Shown piece by piece: positions 10,747-20,184 of a stretch of DNA of 55,002 bases. Numbering within the stretch: the stretch's first letter is position 1; every line of letters starts with the position of its first letter. Under the pieces are notes generated by a model, which was given only the letters and a program-made list of their open reading frames with translations, was not told the DNA's origin and searched no databases. The position numbers and the translations under genes were made by a program. Source of the DNA: Longimycelium tulufanense (GTDB lineage: Bacteria > Actinomycetota > Actinomycetes > Mycobacteriales > Pseudonocardiaceae); the NCBI RefSeq assembly GCF_014645795.1, contig NZ_BMMK01000035.1, positions 1 through 55,002 on the forward strand, in the 5' to 3' direction.

Positions 10747-11673
10747 CTATTGTGGGACCCGGCCCAGTCGTTCGGCGAGCTTGTCGACGATCCGGTCGGC
10801 GGTGGCGGTGTTGTCCTCGCCGAGGACCTCGCGAATGACCTCGCTGAGTTCGGGTCGGAGGGCCTGAGCCACGGCGGCCGGGTCGGTCGGGGTGAGGCCG
10901 GCGACTGCGGCCTGGAGGGCGGCCGCCCTCTCTGAGGTTCGTACCAGGTGGAGGTAGTGGTCGCCGGCGTGGCGGATGCCCTCGATGCCGTGTTGCCACC
11001 ACTCGTACAGCTCGACCAGGCGGCGACGGTCGTCGTCGGTGAACATGTCGTCGGTTCCTCCCAGGAGTACGGCGCACTGCTCGTGGCTGCCGCGGTAGGC
11101 GTTGAGGTCGATCCGGCCCTGCGGGTGGTCCGCGACCGCGCCGGAGGAGGTGAACTGGAGTAGCACGACGTCGAGCCCGCCGTAGCCGTTCCATACGTGT
11201 TCGGGGATCAGCGCCAGTCCGGTCTCGCCGTGGCGGACCGTGTTGTCCGGGTACCAGGACGCCCACAGCGGTGGGAGACCGGCGAGGCTGGGTCGGCCGA
11301 GGCGGTCCCAGTACCAGCGGGGTAGGTACAGCAGGGGCACGCGGTAGCCGCGGTGCTGGAGTTCGGTGATGAGGGCTCGGGTGATGTTGACCCCGCCGGA
11401 GCCCTCCTCGACGTCCACGGCGACGGACACCTCGCGCGGCACCATGGAGACGATGAGGTCAGCTTGGGCGGAGGCGGGGGCGCTGCGTTGGTAGTGGTAG
11501 GCGGCCACCATTATCCCGGCTGCGCGGGCGTTGCGAAGGTGGGTGTGGAACATGCCGTCCCGGAAGGTGCTGCCTTCCGAGCACTTGAGGATGGCGAAGT
11601 CGTAGCCCTCCGCCCGCGCTCGGTGAAAGTCGAAATGTCGCTGATGGTTGGATACGTCGACGCCGAACAGCAC
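10747..11673 (-). CDS. GH25-type endolysin
   Basis: 308 aa. The N-terminal 200 residues match a GH25 muramidase: GVDVSNHQ at the start, ILKCSEG, the acidic AVDVEEG, LWASWYPD and a C-terminal LLQFTSSG with RIDLNAY. GH25 enzymes cleave the MurNAc-GlcNAc bond of peptidoglycan. The C-terminal 100 residues are helical and may bind the envelope. GTG at 11673; its codon nearly abuts the upstream gene (stop at 11677). It is the main lysis enzyme of the prophage. Confidence 0.85.
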   Translation of the reverse strand: MLFGVDVSNHQRHFDFHRARAEGYDFAILKCSEGSTFRDGMFHTHLRNARAAGIMVAAYHYQRSAPASAQADLIVSMVPREVSVAVDVEEGSGGVNITRALITELQHRGYRVPLLYLPRWYWDRLGRPSLAGLPPLWASWYPDNTVRHGETGLALIPEHVWNGYGGLDVVLLQFTSSGAVADHPQGRIDLNAYRGSHEQCAVLLGGTDDMFTDDDRRRLVELYEWWQHGIEGIRHAGDHYLHLVRTSERAAALQAAVAGLTPTDPAAVAQALRPELSEVIREVLGEDNTATADRIVDKLAERLGRVPQ

Positions 11674-11676
11674 GTG

Positions 11677-12078
11677 TCACCCCCGATTCCGGTCGCGTGA
11701 GGCACGGAGTCGTTCGTTCTCGGCACGGAGGATGTCGAGGTCCTTGGACATGCGGTCCACCTGTGTGCGGAGTTCCCACGCTTCGGCCTGGGCCTGTTGC
11801 AGCCGAAGTTCCAGATCGGTAGCCCGTTCCTGTGCGGCGCGCAGCTTGGCTTCCAGCTCGGCAGCGCGAGCGTGCAGCGGCTCCAGAAGCGCCAGACTGG
11901 CCTCGCTGAGGATCCGGCGAGACTCAGCGTCGGCGCGATCGGCGTCCTCCTGCGCTTTGCGTGCTTCTGAGATGTGGCGGCGTTGCTGGCCGCGTACGGT
12001 CAGCAGGGCTGCGAGCCCGCCGGCGCTGAACAGGGCCGAGGCCAGCATGCCGGCGAGTGTCCACAGGTGGTCGGCCAT
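11677..12078 (-). CDS. Membrane-anchored coiled-coil protein (holin/spanin-like candidate)
   Basis: 133 aa. One N-terminal hydrophobic segment (about residues 6-28) is followed by an almost continuous coiled coil (residues 33-125) rich in Glu, Arg and Ala. ATG at 12078 with GGAGA upstream. It lies directly before the lysin gene, where actinophages carry a second membrane lysis protein. Role in lysis is inferred from position. Confidence 0.65.
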   Translation of the reverse strand: MADHLWTLAGMLASALFSAGGLAALLTVRGQQRRHISEARKAQEDADRADAESRRILSEASLALLEPLHARAAELEAKLRAAQERATDLELRLQQAQAEAWELRTQVDRMSKDLDILRAENERLRASRDRNRG

Positions 12079-12139
12079 CGCTTCTCCCCGTGGTTGATGG
12101 CGGCCGTCGTGCTGCCGGAGGTCGCCAGCGTTGTGCCGT

Positions 12140-12457
12140 TTACGCGGCGGGTGCTGGCTCGGCTCCGGCGCCCGCGACGGAGTTCCATACCGAGTTCACG
12201 CTGAACTCGATCTCGCTGTCGAGGCTGTCGATCTCAATCGCCGCGCTGGTGGCGACCGCGCGTGCGAAGCGTGATGACCAGCTCTCGGGCTCCTGTAGCA
12301 CGTTGACCGACAGCGCCCGGCGCAGACGGCGATGCTCGGTACCGTCGTCGGCCTCCGCGCCCACGGCGACCGCAGCCTTGACGGTGGCAGCACGGACACG
12401 GGCAACGAACTCCGGACGCCCGGCGAGGTAGTCCATTTCGGACAGGCTGGCTGGCAT
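12140..12457 (-). CDS. Tail-associated hypothetical protein, 105 aa
   Basis: The frame opens farther upstream, but ATG at 12457 has GAAGGAAG at the right distance. The product (MPASLSEMDYLAG…) is alpha-helical with acidic C-terminal region EIDSLDSEIEFSVN and ends in an Ala/Pro tail. It sits between tail-tip and lysis genes. No known domain recognised. Confidence 0.65.
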   Translation of the reverse strand: MPASLSEMDYLAGRPEFVARVRAATVKAAVAVGAEADDGTEHRRLRRALSVNVLQEPESWSSRFARAVATSAAIEIDSLDSEIEFSVNSVWNSVAGAGAEPAPAA

Positions 12458-12473
12458 GGATGTACTTCCTTCT

Positions 12474-12698
12474 TTAGGCGATCTTGCCGAGGACGAACCA
12501 CGCGCCGGGTCGAACCGCGAGGATCTGCACGACGTCTCCGGTGCTGGGGGTGTAGCTGGCAAGGCGGGGCAGGGTGAGGTTTGCGCCGTCGACGGCGACG
12601 ATGACGTGGGTGCCGCTGGTTCCGGAGACGGTGCCGACGCGGACCAGTCCGTCACGGATCTCGGTCAGCCTCTGCTCGATCGCGTGCTCGGGACGCAC
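12474..12698 (-). CDS. Small tail/baseplate-like protein, 74 aa
   Basis: GTG start at 12698 with GGGAGG. The central VAVDGANLTLPRLASY and TGDVVQILAVRPGAWFVLG segments look like a small OB-type beta-barrel as found in actinophage tail-tip accessory proteins. It follows the DUF5047-like gene by 13 bp. Function inferred from context. Confidence 0.65.
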   Translation of the reverse strand: MRPEHAIEQRLTEIRDGLVRVGTVSGTSGTHVIVAVDGANLTLPRLASYTPSTGDVVQILAVRPGAWFVLGKIA

Positions 12699-12710
12699 CT
12701 GGCCTCCCTG

Positions 12711-13817
12711 CTACTGCTCCGGGGGTAGGTCGAGGGAGCGGTTTTCCAGCGTCTGGGCTTCCCGCGGGGACAAGGGGGTGACGACCCGGTCGAGGATGTG
12801 GGCCTGCACCGTCGCGGCCTGCAGGTCGCGCAGCAGGATCACGTCGCCGGGCTCCAACGCTGGGTTGGTGATCTCAGACAGGGTGACCTGGGCGTTGCCG
12901 CCGCGAACTCTGGCCAACAGGGCTGCGGCGGTGGTCTGGCAGTGGGCCGTCGTGGTCAGTTGTGGTGAGGAGTAGAAGCGGACCTTCCGCCCGAACGGCC
13001 CCTGGTAGTAGGTGGGGCTGCCCGGGTCGTCGTCCCACACGGTCGCCGACACGGGTGGGGTGCCGTCGGAGCGCTGGCCCGATGCGGTGACGCCGTTGTA
13101 GACGCCCTCCCGGGTCATCGTCTCGGTGCTGGAGACGAGGATGCCGGTCTCCCCGGTGGAGATGACCCACACGACGGGGTCGTTCAGGGTCGGCTGCGGC
13201 CGGATCACGCCGACTCCCTGCGGGTCGAAGAACACCTCGGCGCCGATCGCGTCGGCGAGCTTCTCAACGCCGTCAGCCCAGCGCTCCCGTTCGATCTCCA
13301 TCACCGAGGCCACCCGAGTGGATCCGGTCTGGTCGACCACGGCGACGCTCGCTCCGAGCGAGTCCTGGATCAGTCGACGGATTTCGTCGGTGACCAGCGC
13401 GCCGGAGAGGGTCTGTGTTGGCGCGGTCAACCGGTCTTCCGCGACCGTGGCGGAGCGATCCTCCAACTCCAGCGACAAGGTTCCCGAACGGGGAACGGGG
13501 CGTTGCCGACTGGATTCGGCCAGCCGGCCGCGGATCAACGGCACCCACTCAACAGTCCCGCCGAGCAGGACGATGCCGTAGTCGACCTGGATTTCGGTGC
13601 CGTAGGGGGCGAGCACTCCCCGGGGGTCGCGGGGCCACAGCCGCGGATCAGTTTCCAGGATGGCGGTGCGCCGCACCTGGGAACGGGCATCCGCTGTGAC
13701 CTGGCCGCCGGCCACCGGAAGCTCCATGGTGCCGTAGGGACCGTACGCGGTGGCACGAGCGGTGACCGCGTGAGACTGCACCAGCACCTGCTGCGCCCTG
13801 GTAGGCAGCGGCCACAT
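12711..13817 (-). CDS. DUF5047-like tail tip (hub) protein
   Basis: 368 aa, ATG at 13817. It resembles DUF5047 proteins of Streptomyces and related siphophages, which follow the distal tail gene and act as tail hub or tip components. Seen directly: beta-rich N-terminal domain (VTARATAYGPYG…), a central segment around IEIERERWADGVEKLADAIGA-like helix, and ENRSLDLPP at the end. In the same late operon as neighbours, 9 bp from the next gene. Confidence 0.75.
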   Translation of the reverse strand: MWPLPTRAQQVLVQSHAVTARATAYGPYGTMELPVAGGQVTADARSQVRRTAILETDPRLWPRDPRGVLAPYGTEIQVDYGIVLLGGTVEWVPLIRGRLAESSRQRPVPRSGTLSLELEDRSATVAEDRLTAPTQTLSGALVTDEIRRLIQDSLGASVAVVDQTGSTRVASVMEIERERWADGVEKLADAIGAEVFFDPQGVGVIRPQPTLNDPVVWVISTGETGILVSSTETMTREGVYNGVTASGQRSDGTPPVSATVWDDDPGSPTYYQGPFGRKVRFYSSPQLTTTAHCQTTAAALLARVRGGNAQVTLSEITNPALEPGDVILLRDLQAATVQAHILDRVVTPLSPREAQTLENRSLDLPPEQ

Positions 13818-13825
13818 CGCGCCCC

Positions 13826-15847
13826 CTACGCCGCCACGGCGGGGTCGGGGCCGTCAACCACCTGGAACGGCACGCTGAGGATCCGGGTCTGCTGCCATAC
13901 CGTGCGGCCCTGGGGATCCTCGCCGACGTCGCCGACCGCGATCCACCAGCCCGGCCCATAGCCGTACTCCGCGGGGGCCCGCATCAACAGCGGGGAGCCG
14001 TCCTCGAGCATCGCCAACAGGACGTCCCGCTCCGCCCACGACAAGGCGCCCAGCTCCAACGTCCCGGACGGCGTGGAGCGGGTGCCGGAGATGACAACAG
14101 GCGCTTTCCGGCCCAGCGTTCGGAACACGCCCTGCTCCACAGCTCGGGTCAGCTGCGGCGGTGTGGTCGGTACGCACGCCCGCGGCGCGTCCGGTGTGGC
14201 GGGGTGCGTGAGCCACGTCTGGCCTCGCGAGTCCAGCGTCGCTGGATCGGATCGCACCCGGCCTCCGGTCAGTGCCGGGTGGTAAACCTCGTACCGCATC
14301 GGCACGTCGAGGGGGCATTCGCCGTCGTCGACCTGCAGTACAGGTGCGAGTAGTGAGGCCGACAGGTGCGGTGTGCCGGTCCACGTGCCGCCCACCATGG
14401 CGCCGTCGATGACGGAGCCGTCGGTGACGCCCGACTCCATGGTGACTTGGTCGAGTTCGACGGTGCCGCCCGCGGGCAAGCCGTCCACGGTGAGCTTGAG
14501 GCTTCCGGTCGACGCTGCGCCTGCTGGCGGCGTTAGTACCACGGCGTGGCGACTGTACTGGTCCACGACCGCGGCTCGGGCGTCCGCATCGAGGCTGGCG
14601 GTCGAGGAGGTCAGCGGTGCGCCGGCCGAATCCGTCCAGCCGAGCGTCACGGTCACCGCGGTGGGTAGGTCCGGCACCTGCAGGTCCAGCGCCACCGTGA
14701 CGGGTTCCGTACCGGTGATCGCGTCGGTCGGGATGGTCAGTTCACAGGTGCCGGCCGCCGCGATCGTGGCGCGCAGCGTGTAGCTTCCGCCCGGCACACT
14801 CGCGACGACGGTCAGGGTGCTGCTGGACTCGCCGACTGTGCCCGACCACGTCCCGCCGGGGGCGTCCCCGTCGAAGTAGGGCTCGGCGGCAGCACCACTT
14901 GCGGCCTGTTCCGCCAGCACCGCGTCCACGTCGAGCAGGTCGTTGACCGCGGCGGCGAGCAGCACCACCGACACGATCAGCGTGTCCGCCCCAGTCGGGG
15001 CGATCCGGGTGGTCTCCACCCGCGTCCACTCCCCGGCAGGGACCGCCGGGGTGGTGTCGGTGTCCGTGGCCAGCACCGTCCCGGTCGGTCCACCCTGCCG
15101 CCACTGCAGCTCGAGGCGCACATCGCGGGTGGTCGAGGGCTGCACGTAGGCGGAGGCGGTGTAGGACTCGCCGGGCACGATTCCGGAGGTGACGGTGTGC
15201 GAGGCGCCCGCGTCGCCGGTCGTCGTGCAGGTCACCCGCAGCCCGTAGGAGCCGGCGCTGGCGACACCGACGCTCGGGGTCGTCATCGCCGCCCGGGCGA
15301 CGGTGCCGTTGGTGTTGTACTCGGACCAGCCGGACGCCGAGACCTCCAGCGACGGGTTCGTGGCGAGGTTGCGCCGGTCAGTGCCCGCCGGGGCGAGGGT
15401 GGTGATCGTCGTGGGTCGGGTGAGGGTCGGGTTTCCAGTGCCGGGCACGTAACCGTTGAGTCCCGCCTCCACCCCGGGGTTGGTGACGGCGTTGCGGCGG
15501 GTCGGCTCGGTCACGGCCAGGGGGTAGGCGCCACGTACTCCCCTCCGTGATCCGTCCGGTGTCAGTCGGACGACCTGCACCGCCTGCGCGTCCGGCCACC
15601 ACGCGGCCACCCGCATCACGCCCGCCCCGGCCAGGGGCGTCAGCAGCACGCCGCCGCCCAGGTACGCCAGCGGGACGCCCCCGGCGGTCCAGCCGCGATA
15701 CGCCCACGGCCCGGTTCCGGATTGGACGGAGAAGGAAAATCCGGTGGAGCCGGGGATCGGGGGCGGCAGCTGACCGGGTGTCGTACTGGTGGGGTCGCTG
15801 GTTGCGGCGTAGACGCCGCGGGCCCAAGCGTCACGGGTGTAGCCCAC
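13826..15847 (-). CDS. Large minor tail protein with carbohydrate-binding-like modules
   Basis: 673 aa, GTG at 15847. Two modules begin with the motifs TNPGVEAG (about residue 142) and TNPSLEVS (about residue 173), typical of jelly-roll carbohydrate-binding domains, each followed by beta-rich repeats ending in YTLRAT or SLKLTV. The C-terminal 150 residues contain SWAERDVLLAMLEDG and resemble the tail-adaptor part. It is the probable receptor-binding or tail-tip protein. Confidence 0.75.
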   Translation of the reverse strand: MGYTRDAWARGVYAATSDPTSTTPGQLPPPIPGSTGFSFSVQSGTGPWAYRGWTAGGVPLAYLGGGVLLTPLAGAGVMRVAAWWPDAQAVQVVRLTPDGSRRGVRGAYPLAVTEPTRRNAVTNPGVEAGLNGYVPGTGNPTLTRPTTITTLAPAGTDRRNLATNPSLEVSASGWSEYNTNGTVARAAMTTPSVGVASAGSYGLRVTCTTTGDAGASHTVTSGIVPGESYTASAYVQPSTTRDVRLELQWRQGGPTGTVLATDTDTTPAVPAGEWTRVETTRIAPTGADTLIVSVVLLAAAVNDLLDVDAVLAEQAASGAAAEPYFDGDAPGGTWSGTVGESSSTLTVVASVPGGSYTLRATIAAAGTCELTIPTDAITGTEPVTVALDLQVPDLPTAVTVTLGWTDSAGAPLTSSTASLDADARAAVVDQYSRHAVVLTPPAGAASTGSLKLTVDGLPAGGTVELDQVTMESGVTDGSVIDGAMVGGTWTGTPHLSASLLAPVLQVDDGECPLDVPMRYEVYHPALTGGRVRSDPATLDSRGQTWLTHPATPDAPRACVPTTPPQLTRAVEQGVFRTLGRKAPVVISGTRSTPSGTLELGALSWAERDVLLAMLEDGSPLLMRAPAEYGYGPGWWIAVGDVGEDPQGRTVWQQTRILSVPFQVVDGPDPAVAA

Positions 15848-15853
15848 CGCAGC

Positions 15854-16591
15854 TCACCAGCCGAGCGCGAGGTACAGGAACGTGACAGCGGTATTGGCCA
15901 ATCGCGTCGTCGACCCGTTGTACACCGTGATCCCGGCATCGGTGGCCGTGGTGCCCCAACACACGTACGGGCCGATCCCCGCGTAGGCGGTAGAGGTGCA
16001 GACAATCGCGAGGGTGGCAGTGGGAAACGGCTGCCGGTACACCACCAACACATTGCCGTCCGCATCGGTGGTGCCGCTGAACTGGCCCGCCCGCATGACG
16101 ATCGTCCGGTTGGCGCCCGGATTCGTGCCGAACATGTTCGGTCCGACCTCGGACGGCATGGCAACGCCGACGCTGGGCCCCCACGCGCCGCTCACCAGCC
16201 GCTCGACCGTCACACCCTCATCTGACAGGGCAGCCCGCGTCCCGACGGCGCCATCGCTCGGGAGCGCGGTACGGGTCGTTGCGAGCAGCGTGTCCCGAAC
16301 CGTCGGTGCGCTCAGAATCTGCGTGCCGGCTGGCCACGACCGGGCCGTGGTGCCCTCCCGGCCCCGCACCACCGTCACCGTCTGCGATCCCGAGCTGTGG
16401 GCGGTGACCCACACAATCTCGTACTGTTCCAGGGACGGATCGTGCAGCACCAACGGCAAGTACAGGGCGCTGCTGTATCCAGTGCCGAGGCCAGCGAACA
16501 TGTTGGCGGACAACGAGGTGTCCGACACCGCCGCCGCGGTCGACAGCGTCCCGTACGTGTAGTCGCGCGGCTGGCGGTACTCGTAGACCAC
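15854..16591 (-). CDS. Minor tail protein, 245 aa
   Basis: The frame opens far upstream inside the tape measure gene, but GTG at 16591 is preceded by GGAGG at ideal spacing, so that start is chosen. Beta-rich product: YEYRQPRDYTYGTL at the N-terminus, VVRGREGTTARSWPAGTQI in the middle (a motif common in tail-tip proteins) and a C-terminal fold with VTFLYLALGW. Lies between tape measure and large tail protein. Confidence 0.75.
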   Translation of the reverse strand: MVYEYRQPRDYTYGTLSTAAAVSDTSLSANMFAGLGTGYSSALYLPLVLHDPSLEQYEIVWVTAHSSGSQTVTVVRGREGTTARSWPAGTQILSAPTVRDTLLATTRTALPSDGAVGTRAALSDEGVTVERLVSGAWGPSVGVAMPSEVGPNMFGTNPGANRTIVMRAGQFSGTTDADGNVLVVYRQPFPTATLAIVCTSTAYAGIGPYVCWGTTATDAGITVYNGSTTRLANTAVTFLYLALGW

Positions 16592-16605
16592 AGGTGCCTC
16601 CAGGC

Positions 16606-19600
16606 TCAGATGCGGGACCGGGACGCGATCGCGGTCCCGAGGCGCTCGTGTGCGGCAACGATGCGGCCGTCGACGAGTCGGGCGAACCCGTCGTCGCCCA
16701 GTTCGAGACGGCCGGCGATTTCCAGGCCGACGAGGTTGTCCCGGTTCGCCAGGGCCCGCCACTGCTCCGGCGTGAGCACCGGCTCGGGACGGCGGGTGCC
16801 GTTGTAGGCCAGGGTGACGCCGGGTGGGAGCCAGCCACCGGAGTCGTAGCCCTGAGGTGTGGCGCCGACGGCCTGCTGGACGTTGAAGATGCTGCCGTAG
16901 CGGGCGAGGATGTAGCGGATGCCGGCGACGATGTTGCTCAGCGGGTTGAAGATGTCGTCCGGCAGCCGCGGGTCGCGGTAGGCGCGGAACGTGGCGCCGA
17001 TGGTCTGCATCAAACCCCGTGACGGGTCGCCGCGCCTGGCGTTGATGTCCCAGTTGTTCTGGGCTCTGGGATTGCCCCCGGACTCCCGCATGATCAGCGT
17101 GTGCAGCGGGCCGAACCACGAGGCAGGAACCCCGGAGACCGCGATCGCGGCACGGATCCAGGTCGCAAGCTGGCCGCTCGGTGCCGGGCCGCCATTCCCG
17201 CCACCGAACAGGCTACCGATCTTGCTCTTGAAGAAGCTGATCGTCTTGTCCAGTAGCACCTTGGGGACGTTGGCCAGCATGTCGATCCAGCGCGAGTCAC
17301 CCATCCCGATGCGGGACTTGACCCAGCCGACAGGGTTGCGCACCAGGTCGATGACCTCCTGGCCGATGTCGCCGACGACAGACAAGATCGTGTCGACGAT
17401 GCCGCCGTCGGCGAACCGATGCACGATCCCACCCTGAGCGAACGCCGACCCGCTGCTGCTACCGCTGCGGAAGTAGGAGTTCGCCCAGTCAACAAACCCG
17501 GGGCCGAGCGCCCGAGTCGCCTCCGGGACGAGCACCCCTTCCCCGGGACTGAGCAGGGCAGGGACCACGTCACGGCGGGGCGCGTAGCCGGGCACGACGC
17601 CACCGCGTGCGAACTTGACCGGCTGCACCTCGGGAAGCTTGCCCAAGCCGAGGAAGTCTGCGATCTCGTTCCACAGCACGCGGATGCCCTTGTTGTACAC
17701 CCACTCGATCACGAAGTTCACCGGCTTCGCAGCGATCTCCTTGATCTTGCCCCAGACCTGTCGGATGAAGTCCACCGCCTTGTTGAACGCGTCGCCTACG
17801 GCACCGACCCCAAACTTGATCGCGTCGAACACCGGCACGATCACGGTCTCCCACACCCAGGACAGGCCTGCGGACAGCGCCCGCCAGACCGGCAGGATCA
17901 CGTTGTGGACGGCCCAGCGGACGATGTCGGCGAACTTCTGTACCGCAGGGATCACGAGGCCGACCAGCAGCGGCACGACCACGCCGTTCAGCACGCTGCT
18001 GACCACGCTGGCCACCACGCCGAACACAGTGGTCACCACGGGCATCAGCTCGGTGATCACCGGTAGCAGCGCGTCGGCCAAAGTCGCGACGACCTCAACC
18101 AGGGGCGGCAGGACCTGACCGAAAGCGGTGGCGATCGTGATGATCAGCGGGGCGAGGGTGGGCAGCAAGCCAAGCAGCGGGGTCACGATCGCGGTGATCA
18201 GTTTGAGGGCGACCGGGATGAGCGGCAGTAGCGATGCGAGCACCTGCAGGAACGCCGACGCCAGCGGCGGAACCAGGGGAGCGAGCGTCTGAATTGCCGT
18301 GATGAGCATCCGGCCGATAGCCATACCAACCTGAGACAGCACCGGCGTGAACATCTCCAGCGCGTCAACGGCCACCCCGAGCACCGGCTGGAGAGCCGTC
18401 AGCGCCGCCACGAGAATCTGCGCCACCATGGTGGCGAAAGAGGACAGCGCTGGCGCGACCACCACGATCGCAGCGCCGAGGGCGCCGCCGAGGAGACCCA
18501 CGATTTCGCCGAGCGGGCCGGCCAGCGTGGTCACCACCGGGACGAGGGCCTCCACCGCGGGCACCAGCACCGCCGCGAGGGCCTGGGCCACGATCCCGAC
18601 CACCGGGGCCAGCGAAGCCAGTGCCTGACCCAAGGGCTCAACTGCTGGAGCCAGCGCGCCCAGCGCCTGCCCCACCAGGGGAAGCATCTGCGCGGCAGCG
18701 GGCAGCACCGTGGTGGCCAGCGTCTGTGCCAGTGCCCCGACGAGTGGAGAGGCGGCCTGAAGCGCCTCACGGATCGCACCGAACACGGTGAGGAGCAGCT
18801 GGGCACCCTCCGCAGAACGGAAAAACCCTGCGAGCGAACCGGTTCCCTGCTCCAGGACGGTGAGGAGGTTCACGCCGGATTCGGAGGCGGCGGAGAACAC
18901 CGAAAACAGGATCGATCCGACGTTCCCGGCGATGCTGCCCAGCTGTCCGAGCACGGACAGGCCCTGCGACATGATGTTGTGTAGCTCGCCGCTTTCCCGC
19001 ATCCGGGCGACCATGTCGGCGACGGACTGGGCCGCCTCCCCAGCGCCGAAAGTGAGGCCAGGGAGGAAATCGCTGCCCACAACGGCGACGTCCCGGAATG
19101 CCGCAACGAGGGGAGCGACGGCACCCAGGAGGTTGGCGAACGCTTCCCGGGTGTTCGCCAGGCCGGTGTTGGTGTCGTCGAGAGACTGTGGGGACAGCAG
19201 AACCTGTGTGGTGCTCGCCGCCGCAGCACGCATATCGCTGGCCATCCCGACCAGCTGTGTTCTCAGCACGGGCAGATACGCACCAGACAGGTCGCGGATG
19301 TCCATCGCGACACCCTCGAACAGCGCCTGCTGGACCTGCTTCTGCAGGTCTCGCCACGCAGGGGCGACGGCGCGGATCGCAACAGCCGCTTCCCGGGCAG
19401 CGGGGGCAAGCTTGCCGACAGCCTCAGCAAACTTCTCCGGGTCGTCGAGGTTGCTGAGCGCGTCCCCAAACCCCTGCAGGCCGAGGGTGAGCGTGCCCAT
19501 GGCAGCCCCGGCCGCAAGCCCCACCGCAGGCAGCAGCCCCAGCGCCCCCGCCGCAGGAGCAACAGCCGCCCCGAGAGACACCATCGACTGGGCCAGGCCC

Positions 19601-20184
19601 GCAATACCCAGTGAGCGGGCACCCAACTGTCCGGTCGCCACCGACAGCTGGGCGATCTTTGTGAGAGCAGACTTCGTGTCCAGCTCGACCTTCAGATCGA
19701 GGTCAAGAAAGCGCTTCAGCTGCGCCAGCGCCGTGACGCTCCGCCGACTCGCGGACTCCATCTCGCGCTGCGCCTCAGCGTTCTTCCGCTGCGCCTCCTC
19801 CTGAGCCTTCGTGGCACGAGTCGTGGCCCGCTGCGCGGCCTCCAACCCCCGCCGTGCCGACCCCAGACGTTCCTCGGCGGCCGCCACCTGCGCCGCGGTC
19901 GCCTTGCCCGATTTCCGCACCTGGGCGAGACGTTCCTCGGCTACCCGCACCTTGCCAGTGGCGTCGGCCTCCTTGGCCCGAGCCGCAGCCACTTTGTCGG
20001 CGAGGGATTCGACGTCCTGCTGCACAGCCCGCGCTGCCTGCTTGTTGAGCGTGGGGCGCATGTCGACAGTGGCATGCACGTTCTGCTGGGCCAGCTCACG
20101 TTGCAGCGTCCGGTGCCAGCCCTTGATGCTGGGCAGGACCTGGACGTAGGCGGTGCCGGACCTGAACTCCTCAGCCACGGTCAC
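16606..20184 (-). CDS. Tape measure protein with lytic transglycosylase domain
   Basis: 1192 aa. N-terminal coiled coil (about residues 30-160), long stretches of hydrophobic helices (residues 190-830) and a C-terminal SLT-type domain with MRESGGNP (catalytic Glu about residue 1034), GLMQTI and NIVAGIRYIL. The tape measure sets tail length; the transglycosylase domain opens cell-wall peptidoglycan during injection. GTG at 20184 overlaps the frameshifted tail chaperone stop. Confidence 0.95.
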   Translation of the reverse strand: MTVAEEFRSGTAYVQVLPSIKGWHRTLQRELAQQNVHATVDMRPTLNKQAARAVQQDVESLADKVAAARAKEADATGKVRVAEERLAQVRKSGKATAAQVAAAEERLGSARRGLEAAQRATTRATKAQEEAQRKNAEAQREMESASRRSVTALAQLKRFLDLDLKVELDTKSALTKIAQLSVATGQLGARSLGIAGLAQSMVSLGAAVAPAAGALGLLPAVGLAAGAAMGTLTLGLQGFGDALSNLDDPEKFAEAVGKLAPAAREAAVAIRAVAPAWRDLQKQVQQALFEGVAMDIRDLSGAYLPVLRTQLVGMASDMRAAAASTTQVLLSPQSLDDTNTGLANTREAFANLLGAVAPLVAAFRDVAVVGSDFLPGLTFGAGEAAQSVADMVARMRESGELHNIMSQGLSVLGQLGSIAGNVGSILFSVFSAASESGVNLLTVLEQGTGSLAGFFRSAEGAQLLLTVFGAIREALQAASPLVGALAQTLATTVLPAAAQMLPLVGQALGALAPAVEPLGQALASLAPVVGIVAQALAAVLVPAVEALVPVVTTLAGPLGEIVGLLGGALGAAIVVVAPALSSFATMVAQILVAALTALQPVLGVAVDALEMFTPVLSQVGMAIGRMLITAIQTLAPLVPPLASAFLQVLASLLPLIPVALKLITAIVTPLLGLLPTLAPLIITIATAFGQVLPPLVEVVATLADALLPVITELMPVVTTVFGVVASVVSSVLNGVVVPLLVGLVIPAVQKFADIVRWAVHNVILPVWRALSAGLSWVWETVIVPVFDAIKFGVGAVGDAFNKAVDFIRQVWGKIKEIAAKPVNFVIEWVYNKGIRVLWNEIADFLGLGKLPEVQPVKFARGGVVPGYAPRRDVVPALLSPGEGVLVPEATRALGPGFVDWANSYFRSGSSSGSAFAQGGIVHRFADGGIVDTILSVVGDIGQEVIDLVRNPVGWVKSRIGMGDSRWIDMLANVPKVLLDKTISFFKSKIGSLFGGGNGGPAPSGQLATWIRAAIAVSGVPASWFGPLHTLIMRESGGNPRAQNNWDINARRGDPSRGLMQTIGATFRAYRDPRLPDDIFNPLSNIVAGIRYILARYGSIFNVQQAVGATPQGYDSGGWLPPGVTLAYNGTRRPEPVLTPEQWRALANRDNLVGLEIAGRLELGDDGFARLVDGRIVAAHERLGTAIASRSRI

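Noticed and set aside
16592-17119. Long upstream extension of the minor tail gene
   Set aside because: It would overlap the tape measure gene; GTG at 16591 has a fitting GGAGG site.
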